From: Rotaria macrura
Lineage: Eukaryota; Rotifera; Eurotatoria; Philodinida; Philodinidae
Assembly: GCA_900239685.1 (NCBI GenBank)
Contig: OENT01000063.1
Coordinates: forward strand, 124,001-188,000
Length of the DNA stretch: 64,000 bases
Direction of reading: 5' to 3'
The notes under the pieces were generated by a model, which saw only the letters and a program-made list of their open reading frames with translations, did not search any database and was not told the DNA's origin. The position numbers and the translations under genes were made by a program. Each line of letters begins with the position of its first letter. The first letter of the stretch is position 1. This document shows, in pieces, positions 14,613 to 25,690 of the stretch.

Positions 14613-15145
14613 GTGTACTTCAAAAAGTGAATGAGACAAATCAGTCATCCAAGAATGTTTGCACGGATGAAGTATCTTGGTAAACCTTTTTGGGAAACTC
14701 CAAAACTACTGATCATCTCAGACATATCTAGGCAATTTTGTTTCTAGATGCAGTTTTTGTGCATTTGAGACCTTTTTGCAGCCAATGTTTTGTTAGAAAG
14801 CTCGATTTGGTTCAAAACTAATATCAGATTCGGAATCAGCGTTAAAAACTGAGTCGATTTATATACGTTGTGGATAATTCTGAGAAAAAAGTTTTTTTTG
14901 AAAAAATCCCTGTACACCCACCCCCTCAGGGATTGCTTGGTGAAAAATGACAATTTTTTCAATAACTCAGCCATTTCTTGACGGATCCTTCTCATCTTCG
15001 AACTTGACCTAGATATTGATGAGACAATTCTGTGCACAAAATTTCAACTCAATCGAATGTAATTGTGAAGAGTTATCGAATAAACGGACGGACGGCCGGA
15101 CGGACACTGACCGATTTTAGTAGTGTACTCACTTTTTGAGTACAC
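14613..15145. mobile_element. Putative non-autonomous element with GTGTACT termini and GGAC-rich tail
   Basis: The left end reads GTGTACTTCAAAAAGTGA (14613-14630). The reverse complement of the right end reads GTGTACTCAAAAAGTGA, so the termini match apart from one inserted base. The right end is also a perfect hairpin with 9-bp arms at 15123-15131 and 15137-15145. A GGAC-rich tract lies near 15084-15106. Simple GGAC-rich tracts next to degenerate coding-like sequence are a common style in dispersed invertebrate repeats. No convincing target-site duplication is visible. A 97-codon minus-strand open frame inside it is probably not a gene. Confidence 0.45.
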
Positions 15146-17440
15146 AAAAACATAATGAAAGTTTGTATTTTTCGTTTCTTTTTGCTACACATTTTTAAAA
15201 GCTTTATTCAATAGAGTGTATTCTATCATTACATCATGAAGGACGAAAAAATAACCTATCATTGAGATCATTTTTTATCATTGTTTTCAAACAGTGTTAT
15301 ATTTGCAGCTGAGTGAAGAGTATTGTACGCATGATTTTTTTTCCATGTGATTTATGATGAATCACTATATTCGTTACTATGTACTTATCTGTCTGGTTCA
15401 TGATCGTCTACTCTTGTTTTGTCAAATTAACACGAATTGTTTAGAGAAGAAATCATTTATACTGGAATGATCGTAAGAATGAATCGAACCATTCTTGATA
15501 AATACGACAAGCATCACAATCAATCGCCTCGATGCTCTTCAAAGTTTAGAAATTTCTACTCGTCTCTCTTCACATAGTATGGCATTGACTGCATTGTGAA
15601 ATACGCTTTAGTGGACACTTTCTATACCGTATAAAATCAATAATGGTTTTCATAAAAAAACACATTAGTGAAAACTCTCAGTAAAGTATTTAGAATTCTC
15701 TTTTCAACGATCTAAACAAATGTAAATGTAAAATCTTAACGACTAAACCGTAAGTTTCATCATTCAAACACGTTTGACTTTACAATGTCTACAGAGTGTG
15801 AAAAAACTTAATGTGTGCATAAAAGACTTTCATAGCAATGCTCATTTTTTTATTATTTACAATTGATTTATTTTTTCAGAAAAATTCTCTTTGAGTTACC
15901 AAAAACAAAGATGCATTTCTACGGATAGTCTTGATGAAATTTATCAAAAATTTATTTTCTTCAATGTATTCTTGACTTTCACTTTCCACCATAATGATAT
16001 CATGGGAAATTGTTCACTCGTATAGATAGTGTTTTATGTACGGGAGCAAAATTAAAAAATATAGACAATTGTTGCCTTGTTCAACTATCATAATCAATTT
16101 TCTTCATGCATCAGTTTTTTTAGTGATCCAGCTTGATCTAGAAAAAAGAACCATGCTAAGTATCAATTGATGAAATGCGTTGTAATCTCTACTTATCCAC
16201 TGTTTTCAAGGTTTCTTAATATATCATGCGCGGAAGAAGAATATTTTCCTGATATTATGTATGCATTGTCGAAATACATGTTTGCTTAAGGAAGATTTAG
16301 TATATGAAATAATCTTCCTTCTAGCATCAGATTTATAGTTTTATTCTTAGCAACATATTCTGACTGTTAAGTTGAACGATACGAACGATTATGTTCTATT
16401 CAAATAGAAAAGAACATCCACATAGTCTCATCAGGCTACTATGAATCAAAAGATACATAATCGACAACATATCGTTACTATGTTAAAATAAAAATTGCAT
16501 AATCTTTCTGATAGTTGCAAACATCCAAGTTTGACTATCGGATAAGTATTAATTAATTTTTTTACAGTTTACTTCATTAAAAGAAAACGACATAATTTGA
16601 AAGACTAATTCTAACTTTCTAAAAATACATCGACGTATCAGAAAAAGTAAATATGAACATTGTAGTATCGTCTCTCTTCGTTTATACTTCTCACTTTATA
16701 CCAGTCAAATGAAGAAGGTTTCGAATGAACTGATTGCTAACAGCTAGAAGTATATGTTAAAATATTATTTCTATGGAAATTTTAGTAACCAATTATTATT
16801 CAAATTCAAAGTTAGTTTTCTCTTTAGTATATTATACTCATTGCACTGTTCCAATCATTTTCAACCAAAAGTTACTGTCTTTGAATGACCTCATTATCAA
16901 TCGTCTAATTAGTATTTTCATTTGGCAATAGTAAACTATATTGATATTCATCTTCGATGATATCTATTGATCCTAATTACATTAATTAAAACAGAAATAC
17001 AAAATGAATATAATCGATCAAGCATCCTTTTGCCCTATACTATTGTGATGCATCATTCACTGATGTTTTCTACTTCAAAGTTCGACAAGTTCACATATTG
17101 TCAATTGGAACGCTTGGTAATTGTTTTCCTGTATTTTTTTAATACTAAAAAATGGATCCATTAGAGCATGTTAAAGTATCCACCTAATATTTCATTGGCT
17201 TAATAGTCATACAGAGAGAAACAGCTGTATCATCTTTCCTTATTATATATTATTATGTTTCTGACGAACAGACAGGAAACTATGTAACAGCAATATTTTT
17301 TTATCTCGTTTAAATGAACAAATATTGAAATAGAGTAAAATTCGTGAAATCACAAGCATACATTTTCATAAAAGCAATAATTTAAAAGAAGATTAAGAGC
17401 AAAGTGAGATCGCCATCTATAAAAAAATTAATTTAAAGCG

Positions 17441-18243
17441 ATGCTGAATGATACGAACGAAGAAGTTCAGAGTAACCGCGAAAATTCTGTCGACTATGAG
17501 TATCCACCGACGAATCCGCCGCCATATGCAACATTGAATTCGCAGTAAGTAGGAAGAGTTCTTTTCATTGAAATTATTATCTATTTCGTACTAGACCGTA
17601 TTCGAGGCCGCCGCCGTACACACGAGATAGTGCTCGATCATCGAGCGAAAGTCGTCCAACAGTTTCCATGGTAGGACAAGAAAATGGTGACATTTTATTG
17701 GAACTACAAAAGAATCGTCTTGTGTTACCTGCTCCACATCAGTTAGTAATGACCCGAATTTCAACAATAATAACTTTCAAACTTCAAGCATTTTTCATTC
17801 TTTCTGGTATTGCTTATTTATTATGGGGTTCAACAGCTATCGGCTTGGAAATTTCTATTCTTGTATATTCTTATTCAATATATTATCGTGGTATATGTGC
17901 AGGTGGCATTATGTTGGGTACAGCTTTTTTTATGCTACTTATTGCATGTCGAGTATCTCATTCCATGATTTATATGATACGATTATTGATATTCGTTTTA
18001 ATTTTTTCTATAATTGGTATTCTACTATCTATTATTGATTTAACAATATCCCTGCAATGTGTTAGTAGTATTGGTAGCAATCTGTGTGATTCAAAAATTG
18101 GATATCAATTGAAAGTAATTATTCTAATTGAACTGACAATGGCAACAGTTCATACAGGAATCAACTTAGCATTGGCTAGATATCTACAAAATAAATCAAC
18201 ATTACTACCACCGAGACCAAGTACGAGAGAACATCAGTTTTAA
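17441..18243 (+). CDS. Four-transmembrane protein with N-terminal PPxY motifs
   Basis: There are two exons, 17441-17544 and 17595-18243, joined across a 50-bp intron; together they encode 250 residues. The N-terminal 90 residues are hydrophilic and carry two PPPY motifs (near residues 26-29 and 40-43), which are typical WW-domain ligands of Nedd4-type ubiquitin ligases. Four hydrophobic helices follow at roughly 93-113, 133-153, 162-182 and 207-230, with two cysteines (C190, C199) in the last extracellular loop. This layout resembles MS4A/CD20-like or TMEM-type tetraspans, but I do not recognise a specific family. The start was chosen because the first exon begins at an ATG and ends at a good GTAAGT donor; the second exon alone would lack the first PPPY and the N-terminus. 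Confidence 0.8.
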
Positions 18244-19029
18244 AAGTGAACATAGTTCGCAGTCTTATGAACAACATTTGACACAATAACGATATGACTT
18301 TGTAAACTTCATTTGTCATAGACGGATGTTTTCATATGTGCTTATTGTGGCTCTTGTCTAATTGTCATCAAGTATATACTATGAAAGAATAACATGTTCT
18401 TACAAATAAATATTATTTCTATCATGTGTTAATAATTGTTTTTGTCTGCTGATAAAACTTTAAATGAAAAGAGGATGTTTTTAATTGTCTTGGATCTTTC
18501 GTAAACGTGAAAGCAAATTTGATGCAATCACTATTTATAATTGTAATATGAATTGAGATCATGAATCTAGCGAGCGACAAAAAACCAAACGATCCTATAT
18601 AGTGCCATCGGTTTCTCTGTATATCCTATGGTTCTTCCTGTCAACGATTTATTCCTTAGATCAATTTTTAATATATATATATATTTCATTTGAACGAAAC
18701 AACGAACGATTTTGACATTTGATGGATTCTCATAAAAACGAAACATTCTCGTTTTGACAAGACAAAAACTATAGAAATTAAGAATACACTGAATTCTCTA
18801 TAGTGTACATTTGATCTTGTTCTAATTTGAAGTACTTTTTTTCTGTATCACTTTATGTCGACAGCCAGCAACTTGCTATTTCATATCTATAAGTACTAGA
18901 CAGATTCGCTGTTATCTTTGCTTTAAATTAACATTGAAAGAAATTTTCTCGTTTTTTCTTTATTCAAAAAACGACAATGTAACATGTAAATCATAAGATA
19001 AAACAAAAAGAAAAGAGAATATTATAACA
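18244..19029. other. Intergenic spacer (786 bp)
   Basis: It holds the 3' end of the four-TM gene and the upstream region of the GH31 gene. An (AT)n run lies near 18670-18685. Nothing else was recognised. Confidence 0.6.
18405..18410 (+). promoter_or_regulatory. Candidate polyadenylation signal of the four-TM gene
   Basis: An AATAAA hexamer lies about 160 bp after the stop codon on the coding strand. Confidence 0.5.
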
Positions 19030-22000
19030 ATGCATTTTCATTACATTCAAATCTTAATCGTTTTTTGTGCGTTAAGCATTTTCCATGCTGATGATTGTCC
19101 ATCATCATTTAATATTCAAACAAATACAACGGATGTATCTTTTCAAACATCATCAACTCTTCGAATTATACTTTCAAAAGTCTCATACAAATTGACTGTC
19201 ATCGATCTAACAACACAAGCAATTCTACTTGAAAGTAGTCGAAATATTTTTGCTGGAGTTTGGGAAGGTACTTATGAAACTCTATATTTTGGCTATATGT
19301 TTCGTATTGGCTATGAGAAAGAACATCAACAGATAGGTACACTACAATCATATTCTTGTCAATCATCTGCTAAATCAATAATATTTAACTACAATGAATT
19401 TCATTTAACATTTATTCAACAAAACAATGATCGTAGTATTCATTTAGAAGTTGAATATACTGGATTTAAAGAGCATTTCAATACAACACCATCGCACTAT
19501 ACGTTTCCGTTTCTAACATTATCATTTAAAACTCGAGATGTGTTGGAAGACTATTACGGTTTTGGCTCCTATTGGGGTTTTACAAGATTTCGTGGACAAA
19601 AATTATACTGTTGGAGTGAAGAAGGTAGTTGGTCATTTTGGAATATTTCACAACGTATTCCACAATTCAATGCAACATATGTACCTATGCCACTTTTTAT
19701 TTCGAATCGTCAATATGCAGTATGGGTTAATGAAACACGACGTGTCAATTTCGATCTTAGATCGTCCGAAGAATGGATTGTGACAACAGAATGGAATAGA
19801 ACAAATATGGAATTTTATTTTCCATTGAAAAATTCATTCTTATCAAGAGTAGAGACATCGAAACCATTCGAAAATTTTCTTAATGTTTATAAAAAACAAA
19901 ATCGAACAATCAATCCATCTTTTACAGCATTAATTCAAGCTCGTGGTGACACAACTCGTATACCACCATTGTACGTCTTTGGACCATGGAAACAAACTGG
20001 AAATGTTTTACGAAATCAAAGTGAAATTGATGTTGTAAGAAGAATGATTGAATCAGATATTCCAATTACTGTTAGAATCGATGCTTTACATTTTTTTCCA
20101 AGTGGTGCTCAACAAGGTGAGAACTGCATTTTAAGCGATCACTCATTCGACTCGAAGCAATGTACTTTCGTTTTAAATTTTATGCAACGTTAAAAATAGA
20201 TCATCTCGTTAATTTCTTTCCCCTCGATAGATTTATACACGTTCCTCTCACAATTCAGTCATTCCTATTCTGTAAAAGTTACAACAATGCTAGGTTTTTC
20301 AAAGTGTTGATATCTCGTAATATTAATATGCTTTTAAACGAAGATCTTTTGATAATTCTACAAATACATATGGCTTTATTTCGATTGAGACAAGATCATT
20401 CGATTCTTGCCTATGCTTCGTGCTAAACACGAAATGTTGAATGAAATGATCAAAAGAAAAATGTCTAGATGTCTTCATTCTTGCTTAGTTTGGAATATTT
20501 GACTAAGTTGTATCTTAAGATATGATATAAAATCGAAAGTGGTCGTAAAATTAGACAAGTTATTTTATTCAAAATTTATTCTATTTTTAAGGTCATGAAG
20601 ATGAAATTCGTCAAGAAAATGCTATTTATAAACAACTTGGAACTATATCTTTATGTTATTTTAATCCTTACGTATCAACATCGTATACAAAATTATTTAA
20701 TGAATGTTTAGAAAATGGTTATCTATTAAAAAATAATTCCAATCAACCATATCTATTTCCATATTTTGGTGATATAATAAAACGTCATTTCTTTGTTGGT
20801 AGTATTGATTTCAGTAATGTAAATGCGTCTCTATGGTATCAAAAACAAATTCAAGAAAGTTTCGATCTTGGTTTTAATGGTTTTATGCTTGATTATGGTG
20901 AATATACACCAGTCAATTCTATATCAGCAAATGGAAAAACTGGTCATGAAATGCACAATCGTTTTATTGAACTTTATCAAAAAGCAGTCTATGATATAAC
21001 ATCAAATTCAACAACAATCGAACAACTACTTCATCTAAATTCCCATGAGAGAAATACATTGTCAATTGATTATCAAACTGATTTTCTATTCTATACACGT
21101 AGTGGTTTTTCAAACAGCGCGCAATATACTCAATTGCATTGGACAGGTGATGCTAGTGCCGATTGGAATTCATATTCTGGCTTGCCAGCACATGTGCAAG
21201 CATGTCTCGGTATCGGAATAAGTGGCGTTCCATATTGTTCAAGTCCTATTGGTGGTTATGCATGTGAGTTTTATCCTGATTTAACAGTAGAATTGTTGAC
21301 ACGTTGGTTACAAGTTGGTACATTTTCTGGTTTTATGCATGATGAAACAGAAGGTTCAGCGTGTACTCAAGAACGCGTGCAAATATTTACAAACAATCAA
21401 ACCGAATATGTTTGGCGAAAATATGCAAAATTAAGAACACAACTTTTCCCATATATTTTTACGTTAGCACATGAGGCACGTGCAACTGGTCTTCCAATAA
21501 CGAGACATCATTTACTAACTTATTACGACGATGAAATAGCTATTCAACAAGAATATCAATACAGTTTTGGTAATGATTTGTTGGTTGCACCTATCGTACA
21601 TAAAAATCAATTTACGCAAGATGTTTATTTACCATCAGGTGATGAATGGATTGATATATCAACGAATCTTACGTATGATCATGATACGGACGGTCGATAT
21701 CGAATCGCAAGATCTGATATAATTCAGGGTGGCCAATGGATAAAAAATGTCAAAGCTGATCTACTAACAATTCCATTATTTGCCCGAGCTGGTTCAATAA
21801 TACCTATTGTTGATCCAAGTGTTTTTACGTTAAATCATGGTCAGCCAATTTCAATTTATGATCGATCGTATATTCTACATTTGTGGATTTTTCTCGATGA
21901 AAAAAATGAAGCTAGCGGTTTCGTTTGGGATGGATTAAATATTCGTATCAGTGCTTGTAATTTCAATAAATCTTTATGTATCAATATTGATGATCCTTTA

Positions 22001-22228
22001 GAGAGATTATTAATTTTACAATTACCATTTAATAAATCAGCAACTTCAATAGCATCATCTAGTTCCCAACCATTTGAACAAGTTAAGAATTGGCAAACTG
22101 TTGCAAAAATTCTACCGAGAGAACAATTACAAAATTCATTTACCTATGATAAAGAAAATCAAGTTATATGGATAGCCATCGTTCTCTTAGCCAATCCATC
22201 ATCATTCCAATGTCAAATTGACTTTTAA
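19030..22228 (+). CDS. Secreted glycoside hydrolase family 31 (alpha-glycosidase)
   Basis: There are two exons, 19030-20116 and 20592-22228, with a phase-1 junction; together they encode 907 residues. The first ~20 residues form a signal peptide, so the enzyme is probably secreted or lysosomal. The GH31 catalytic barrel is clear. The nucleophile is D463 in the motif LDYGEYTP, and the acid/base is D549 in WTGDASADW. An IGGY motif and an LLRW-like LLTRW motif lie further on. The region around the acid/base resembles the bacterial YihQ-like branch of GH31, but the sulfonate-binding residues that define sulfoquinovosidases could not be matched, so the substrate is unknown. The 475-bp intron is longer than most here; reading through it meets stops at once, supporting the splice. 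Several N-glycosylation sequons are present. A bacterial origin by transfer is possible but not shown. Confidence 0.9.
20117..20591 (+). other. Intron of the GH31 gene
   Basis: GTGAGA donor and TTTTTAAG acceptor. The interior contains no recognisable feature. Confidence 0.85.
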
Positions 22229-22754
22229 TGAAAATTCTAGTTTTAAATTTTCTATTGAAAACTAATTATATTTTTTCTAAAGTAGATTCATGTATGATTT
22301 CTTAATAAGAAAAAATTGTCCTCTCCATGAAAACGGTGCAAAACTATCCGTACAAACGACGAATGAAAGATGAAGAATACTGATTATGAAAAATTTTGGC
22401 TAAACTAAGCAAAGTTGTATGTGAGAAAACTCAGTCAATAAGCTGGCAGTTACGTTAGTTTAGCCTGACTTAAGATGTCACTACTGTTTCATCGATGTTA
22501 CACAGGTTATGTGAGCAGATTATTGTTATTTGCTAATATTCTTTCAAATACGATTCAGTGTAGACATATCATACCTATCATCACTATATATTACTTGCTG
22601 ATAAGAGATTTTAAAAAACTGATTTAAAAATTTGAGTACATTTTTTTATTTCTTAGACATTCTGGCCTTCTTTTCGATTTTTCTTTGAGTAAAAATGATA
22701 TTCGAAAATTTATTCTTCTCGTTTAGATTTTTTTTTCTAAAAATATCTTTCACT
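22229..22754. other. Spacer between the GH31 and aminotransferase genes
   Basis: The 526 bp presumably hold the GH31 3' UTR and the aminotransferase promoter. A pyrimidine-rich acceptor-like site ends at about 22730, just upstream of the chosen aminotransferase ATG. It could be a 5' UTR intron or a trans-splice site. Nothing else was recognised. Confidence 0.5.
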
Positions 22755-24041
22755 ATGGCATTTCATCAAGCCGAACATTCTCTTCTTGTGATTCCAGGAC
22801 CAATCGAGGTTTCTGATGATGTCTTACTTGCCAATGCAACACCATCTCAATCACATATGTCGAAAAGTTTTACAGAAACGTTTGGACAAACAATTAAAAT
22901 GTTTCGGCAAGTACTTGTTACTGAACATGGTCAACCATTTATTGTTGCTGGTAGTGGTACACTTGGTTGGGATATGGTAGCATCTAACTTGATGGAACCA
23001 GGCGATGAAGCACTCGTTTTACATTCCGGATATTTCGGTCAAAGTTTTGCTGACTGTTTAGAAACATATGGCGGTAAAGTAACTCAACTTAAGGCACCGG
23101 TTGGACAATATCCATCACGTGAACAAATAGCTGAAGCATTAAAAGTAACCAAGTACAAGATAGTCACGGTTACACATGTCGATACATCAACGGGTGTTCT
23201 AAGTAATCCTCAAATGGTATCTGAAATTGTACGTGAAGTCAGTCCCGACACATTTGTTGTACTCGATGGAGTGTGTTCAGTTGGCAGTGAGGAAATTCGT
23301 ATGGACGAATGGTCACTGGATGTTGTGATGTGTGCCAGTCAAAAAGGTTTAGGTGTACCACCTGGATTAAGTCTTGTATGTGCAAGTGAAAGAGCTGTTC
23401 AGTCAGTCGAAACACGCAAGACAAAAATTAATTCGTACTTTGCATCGTGGCTTAATTGGTTGCCAGGTAGATTTCAGTCGTTTTATTGGCATTTTTCACA
23501 TTTGTGTTTCTCGTAGTCATGCGTGGTTATGAACAAGGTAAACCTGTCTATTTCGCAACACCTCCAGTTCAACTTATCTGTGCTCTTCACACTAGTTTGA
23601 AAGAGATTACTTCGAGACCTATCGAAGAACGTTGGTCAAAACATAAAGAAGCGAGTCTTGATTTTAAAAAATTTGTGACTGAAGAACTTGGATTGAAACA
23701 AGTACGTTTTCGACGCTCAGTTATATATTCATCATTTTAGTCTTGGTCGCATCTAGGTTCCCAAAGATTCATCCATAGCTGCGAATGGCATGACAGCTAT
23801 ATATTTTCCTGATGGTTTGTCAGCATCGGATATTATTCCACGACTAGTTGAACGTGGCATTGTTGTTGCTGGTGGTCTTCATAAAGAAATCAAAGATAGA
23901 TATTTTCGTATCGGACACATGGGTATTACTGCTATCGATACAGCAAATCGGCATGATCTCGAAAAAGTCAAAGATGCTTTAAGAAATGTTTTCCGTGCAG
24001 TTGGCTATGTCAATAGTAATGCTGATAAAGATACTAGCTGA
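22755..24041 (+). CDS. AGXT-like: Alanine-glyoxylate/serine-pyruvate-type aminotransferase
   Basis: PLP-dependent class V aminotransferase, expected to convert glyoxylate to glycine using alanine or serine. Exons are 22755-23466, 23517-23701 and 23757-24041, giving 393 residues with introns of 50 and 55 bp. The N-terminus has the family motif PGPIEVSDDV followed by TPSQSH. The PLP-binding lysine is in the motif SQKGLGVPPG. The C-terminal domain ends with RIGHMG, as in the family. Length is typical. I chose the ATG at 22755 over the in-frame ATG at 22695 because the 20 extra residues are low-complexity and an acceptor-like AG lies between them. No PTS1 is seen at the C-terminus (ends DKDTS), so a cytosolic location is likely. 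The N-terminal motif reads more like fungal Agx1 than vertebrate AGXT, a memory-based impression. Confidence 0.9.
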
Positions 24042-24171
24042 TTGATCAGTGATGTATTGTTTCTTATTCTAATACGATGTGTATTTATTTCGATAGTTTG
24101 TTGATTTAAAAATAACTATTCTTGTTATTTCAAATATATTCTTATGTTTTTCTTGTTTTTGTTAGCGTTAA

Positions 24172-24253
24172 CCCTTTCCGGCCGGATGTTGCCATATGGC
24201 AACATTTTGTCCTATAGGGGTACGGCGTTTTTCGAATAGCCAGCTGTAAAGGG
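24172..24253. mobile_element. 82-bp piggyBac-like MITE flanked by TTAA
   Basis: TTAA target duplications sit at 24168-24171 and 24254-24257. The termini are CCCTTT inward from both sides, and the imperfect terminal inverted repeat matches at 11 of 14 positions. CCCTTT next to TTAA is the piggyBac signature. Inside is a perfect 20-bp palindrome at 24186-24205, ATGTTGCCATATGGCAACAT. It is GC-richer than its surroundings and far too short to encode a transposase. Confidence 0.75.
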
Positions 24254-25576
24254 TTAATATTTTCTTAAAATTATTAAGGGTAAATTACAATCCTCTATTC
24301 AACTTTGATTCTTCCATAATAAAATAGTGTCTTTGCTACAATAGTTAACAATGAAGATTAATTATAAAAGTGATCTTTATAAAAAAATAAATAACAAGTG
24401 TGCAAATTGAAAGAACTGTTCAATCTGTAAAAAATATTATTCTGAAGCTTTATCGACTACAATTGATTATGTGAATTATTTATGAATATTCGTCATGATT
24501 ACTTTTATGTAACGAGTACTATATTAGAGAATTCATTATTGTTAACATCAAGTTCTAATCATCGTGCTATAAATGATATGTCTTGCCGTATCAAACAGAA
24601 ACTGACACAAGCCTTTTTCGAATTTCTGTCATAGCTGTCACTAAGCCGTTTGTGTCTATCTTATCTGGCATTTTGTTTTTCGAATGATATTCATTCATAT
24701 TTTAATGAAACGATCTGTTATAATAGGTTTTCTCGGTATAATCAAACGATAGATTTTTAAAATTAGTACGAATATGTATAGAGTAATATGATAGACTAAT
24801 TCGTTATCCAATATTAGAAATCTAATTAACTAGCTTTGTATTATAGAAGTTCTGCAAATATTAATGGATTCTTGTTGGTTTCATGCGGATAAATATTTTT
24901 ATTTTTTCGGAAGAGATCGAGTAAATTTGAATTATAACAATGCAATCAAGCATCACTATTTCAGCATAACTACACATTCTTATTTGCACCGACATCAGTC
25001 TTCAGATTCGTTGAATACTAAATCGATTTATTGATAGAAGAATAAAAACACAAATTCTATGATCAGGCAACTGTCAATCACCTAAGATATTTTGTTACAT
25101 AGAGTTTAATTATTTTCTAGCGCTATATTGCAATAGTAACTATAAAGGAAGGTTTTAACTAGAACTTTCATAAAAGTAATAAATAATGGAGAAAGATAAA
25201 AAATGATTACTTCTTCTGAAAGATGAAAAGAAAACAAATGCGCTGATATATTTTTCGTATCGAGTATAGAGTGCAACAAAACAACATTCTGCGACGATGA
25301 TTTAATGTTGTGCGTTACAAAAATATGTTACACGTCTAGTTGCAGAATGTATCGCCCACAATAATGTATGTAGAAAGTTCTTATGGATGTGTAAGAGATA
25401 AATTTCATATAGTTTAGATTATTTTCAAAAGTCTATTTCATAAGAATATATATGGAGTACGAAAACAGTAGGCATCGAAAACATAACTGCATGTTATATC
25501 TATTAACAAGATTGGATTTTTTTTCACTGATACGAACAAACATGATTTACAATTACCTTCGCTTGACGAAATCAAT

Positions 25577-25690
25577 ATGGAAAAATTAAATGCAATTTAC
25601 ACTGGTATGACTGTGTCTGGTTCATCATCATCATCATCTGGTTGTTCTGAAGCTGAAAACTTAACTGATATGAAATGTGAAGTTCGATGA
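25577..25690 (+). CDS. Uncertain short coding segment (serine run)
   Basis: An open frame with an ATG at 25577 encodes 37 residues with a six-serine run and an acidic stretch, ending at TGA 25688-25690. The frame is open further upstream to about 25487, so this could be a last exon whose other exons I cannot find. A cysteine-rich open segment lies about 300 bp upstream. No family is recognised. It may equally be chance. Confidence 0.18.
   Translation: MEKLNAIYTGMTVSGSSSSSSGCSEAENLTDMKCEVR

Larger units (their letters stand above)
11176..17440. other. Intergenic region between two divergent genes
   Basis: About 6.3 kb separates the start of the Notch ligand (-) from the four-TM gene (+), so the promoters of both should lie here. 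It contains a (TC)n microsatellite at 12282-12304, an (AT)n run near 11940-11955 and a terminal-repeat element at 14613-15145. The open frames here are short, lack plausible splice context and have no recognisable protein content. I found no gene. Confidence 0.6.

Noticed and set aside
14744-15037. 97-codon minus-strand open frame
   Set aside because: Lies inside the putative repeat element with GTGTACT ends; no recognisable protein content.
22695-22754. Upstream in-frame ATG of the aminotransferase
   Set aside because: Phe-rich low-complexity extension with an acceptor-like AG inside; family proteins start close to the MAFHQ position.
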